From: an uncultured Cloacibacillus sp.
GTDB lineage: Bacteria > Synergistota > Synergistia > Synergistales > Synergistaceae
DNA: 7,257 nucleotides
NCBI GenBank assembly: GCA_934511335.1
Contig: CAKSWL010000100.1
Span: 1-7,257 of the forward strand
Direction of reading: 5' to 3'
The first letter of the stretch is position 1, and each line of letters starts with the position of its first letter. Below are positions 6,499 through 7,257 of this stretch, in pieces. Below the pieces are notes generated by a model. It was not told where the DNA came from. It did not search any database and saw only the letters and a program-made list of their open reading frames with translations. A program made the position numbers and the translations under genes.

Positions 6499-7257
6499 TC
6501 GGATTGCCGCCTTTCACTCTCTGTATATCGTCTCTTAACTGGGCCGCCGTTTCAAAGTCTAGCCTTTCCACCGCCTCCCACATCCTTCTCTCAAGTTCCT
6601 GAACATCCTGTTCGCGTGCCTCTTCATCGGCGGAGGCGGCGCGCAGGCCGGCGTAACTTTCTTCACCCTCGGCGAGCAGTTCGTCAGGCAGCAGGCTCTT
6701 CACGGACTTGATGATCGTCTTCGGTATGATGTGGTGCTCTTCGTTGAAGGCGGTCTGCGCTTCGCGGCGGCGCGTTGTCTCTCTCATCGCTAAATCTATA
6801 CTGTCTGTTATCCTATCCGCGTATAATATCACTTTTCCCGCACTGTTGCGAGCGGCGCGGCCGATCATCTGGATCAGCGAACGGTGGGCGCGCAGGTAGC
6901 CTTCGCGGTCAGCGTCGAGAATCGCCACTAACGAGACCTCCGGCAGGTCGATGCCCTCGCGGAGCAGGTTTACCCCCACCAGCACGCTGAAGACGCCGCG
7001 GCGGAGGTCGCGCAGCAGCTCGGCACGCTCAAAGGTATCGAGTTCCGAATGTATGTACCGTACCTTGATGCCGAGCTCCGCTATATATTCCGCCAGGTCT
7101 TCGGCGGAACGCTTCGTCAGCGTCGAGACGAGCACGCGCTCGCCCCGGTCAACGATCGGGCGGATCTCCGCAAGCAGGTCGTCGACCTGTCCCGTCGCCT
7201 TGTGCACCTCGACCTCGGGGTCGGGGATGCCGGTCGGGCGTATGAGCTGTTCTACGA
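6422..7257 (-). CDS. uvrB: UvrABC system protein B, C-terminal part (runs off the right edge)
   Basis: About 278 codons of the 3' end are present; the start and the N-terminal helicase half lie beyond the window. UvrB receives DNA from UvrA, verifies the lesion by local strand opening and recruits UvrC. The visible part carries the second helicase domain: [17 protein letters not shown], then the hallmark [19 protein letters not shown] and [12 protein letters not shown], then motif [11 protein letters not shown] (Met where QTIGRAARN is usual). Next comes [10 protein letters not shown], then a C-terminal UVR domain ([24 protein letters not shown], about 6613-6506), which contacts UvrA or UvrC. 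After the UVR domain there is an unusual basic tail ending RKRRYSKK. It is encoded almost wholly inside the overlap with uvrA. uvrB is the upstream gene, so the operon promoter, and any SOS box, is outside the window. Confidence 0.96.
   Translation of the reverse strand, partial: VEQLIRPTGIPDPEVEVHKATGQVDDLLAEIRPIVDRGERVLVSTLTKRSAEDLAEYIAELGIKVRYIHSELDTFERAELLRDLRRGVFSVLVGVNLLREGIDLPEVSLVAILDADREGYLRAHRSLIQMIGRAARNSAGKVILYADRITDSIDLAMRETTRRREAQTAFNEEHHIIPKTIIKSVKSLLPDELLAEGEESYAGLRAASADEEAREQDVQELERRMWEAVERLDFETAAQLRDDIQRVKGGNPIGTGNKNYRGKAAQPQKRKRRYSKK
6506..6513 (-). promoter_or_regulatory. Ribosome binding site of uvrA inside uvrB
   Basis: On the minus strand AAAGGCGG, one mismatch from AAAGGAGG, lies 7 nt before the TTG start of uvrA. 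It is embedded in the uvrB codons for the end of the UVR domain (VKGG). A non-consensus SD plus a TTG start suggests that uvrA translation is modest or depends on ribosomes arriving from uvrB. Confidence 0.55.

Noticed and set aside
1..7257. CRISPR array, tRNA or rRNA gene, or insertion sequence
   Set aside because: No regularly spaced repeats, cloverleaf-like segment, transposase motifs or terminal inverted repeats with target duplications were seen on reading both strands.

Overview
The window fits a member of the Synergistota (Synergistes/Cloacibacillus-like). The strongest lineage clue is the C-terminus of the left-hand gene: a Gly/Ser linker, a GGC tripeptide, a Gly-containing hydrophobic helix and a final basic tail. 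This is the architecture of the Synergist-CTERM sorting signal, which is known from that phylum. The GC-rich DNA-repair genes on the right are compatible with this. No genus is claimed.

Layout. Positions 1-347 are AT-rich and hold no convincing gene. They contain a consensus -10 box, an SD-like purine run with no start codon behind it, and a perfect 16-bp inverted repeat, all upstream of a TTG start with a good ribosome binding site. Positions 348-2750 (+) form one long reading frame for an exported M14-family zinc carboxypeptidase of about 800 codons. A single in-frame TAA at 1554-1556 splits it just after the catalytic Glu, and both sides stay in the same frame with no other lesion. A hairpin terminator at 2812-2849 lies between the convergent transcription units. 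The right side is a tight minus-strand operon, in transcription order uvrB (3' part only, running off the right edge), uvrA (complete) and rlmB (complete). uvrB and uvrA overlap by 77 nt, and uvrA and rlmB by 8 nt.

How the genes work together. UvrA and UvrB are the damage-recognition and damage-verification subunits of UvrABC nucleotide excision repair. RlmB is a SpoU-type 2'-O-methyltransferase of 23S rRNA that appears to share the transcript. The M14 peptidase is a separate cell-envelope gene with its own leader. It would probably be exported, anchored through its C-terminal signal and act on extracytoplasmic peptides, if the stop codon is an error or is bypassed. If the stop is real, the gene is a recent pseudogene.

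I see no RNA genes, CRISPR array, insertion sequence or clear new biological system. The points most worth a second look are the lone stop codon, the long uvrB/uvrA overlap, and the hairpin leader with its orphan SD-like element.
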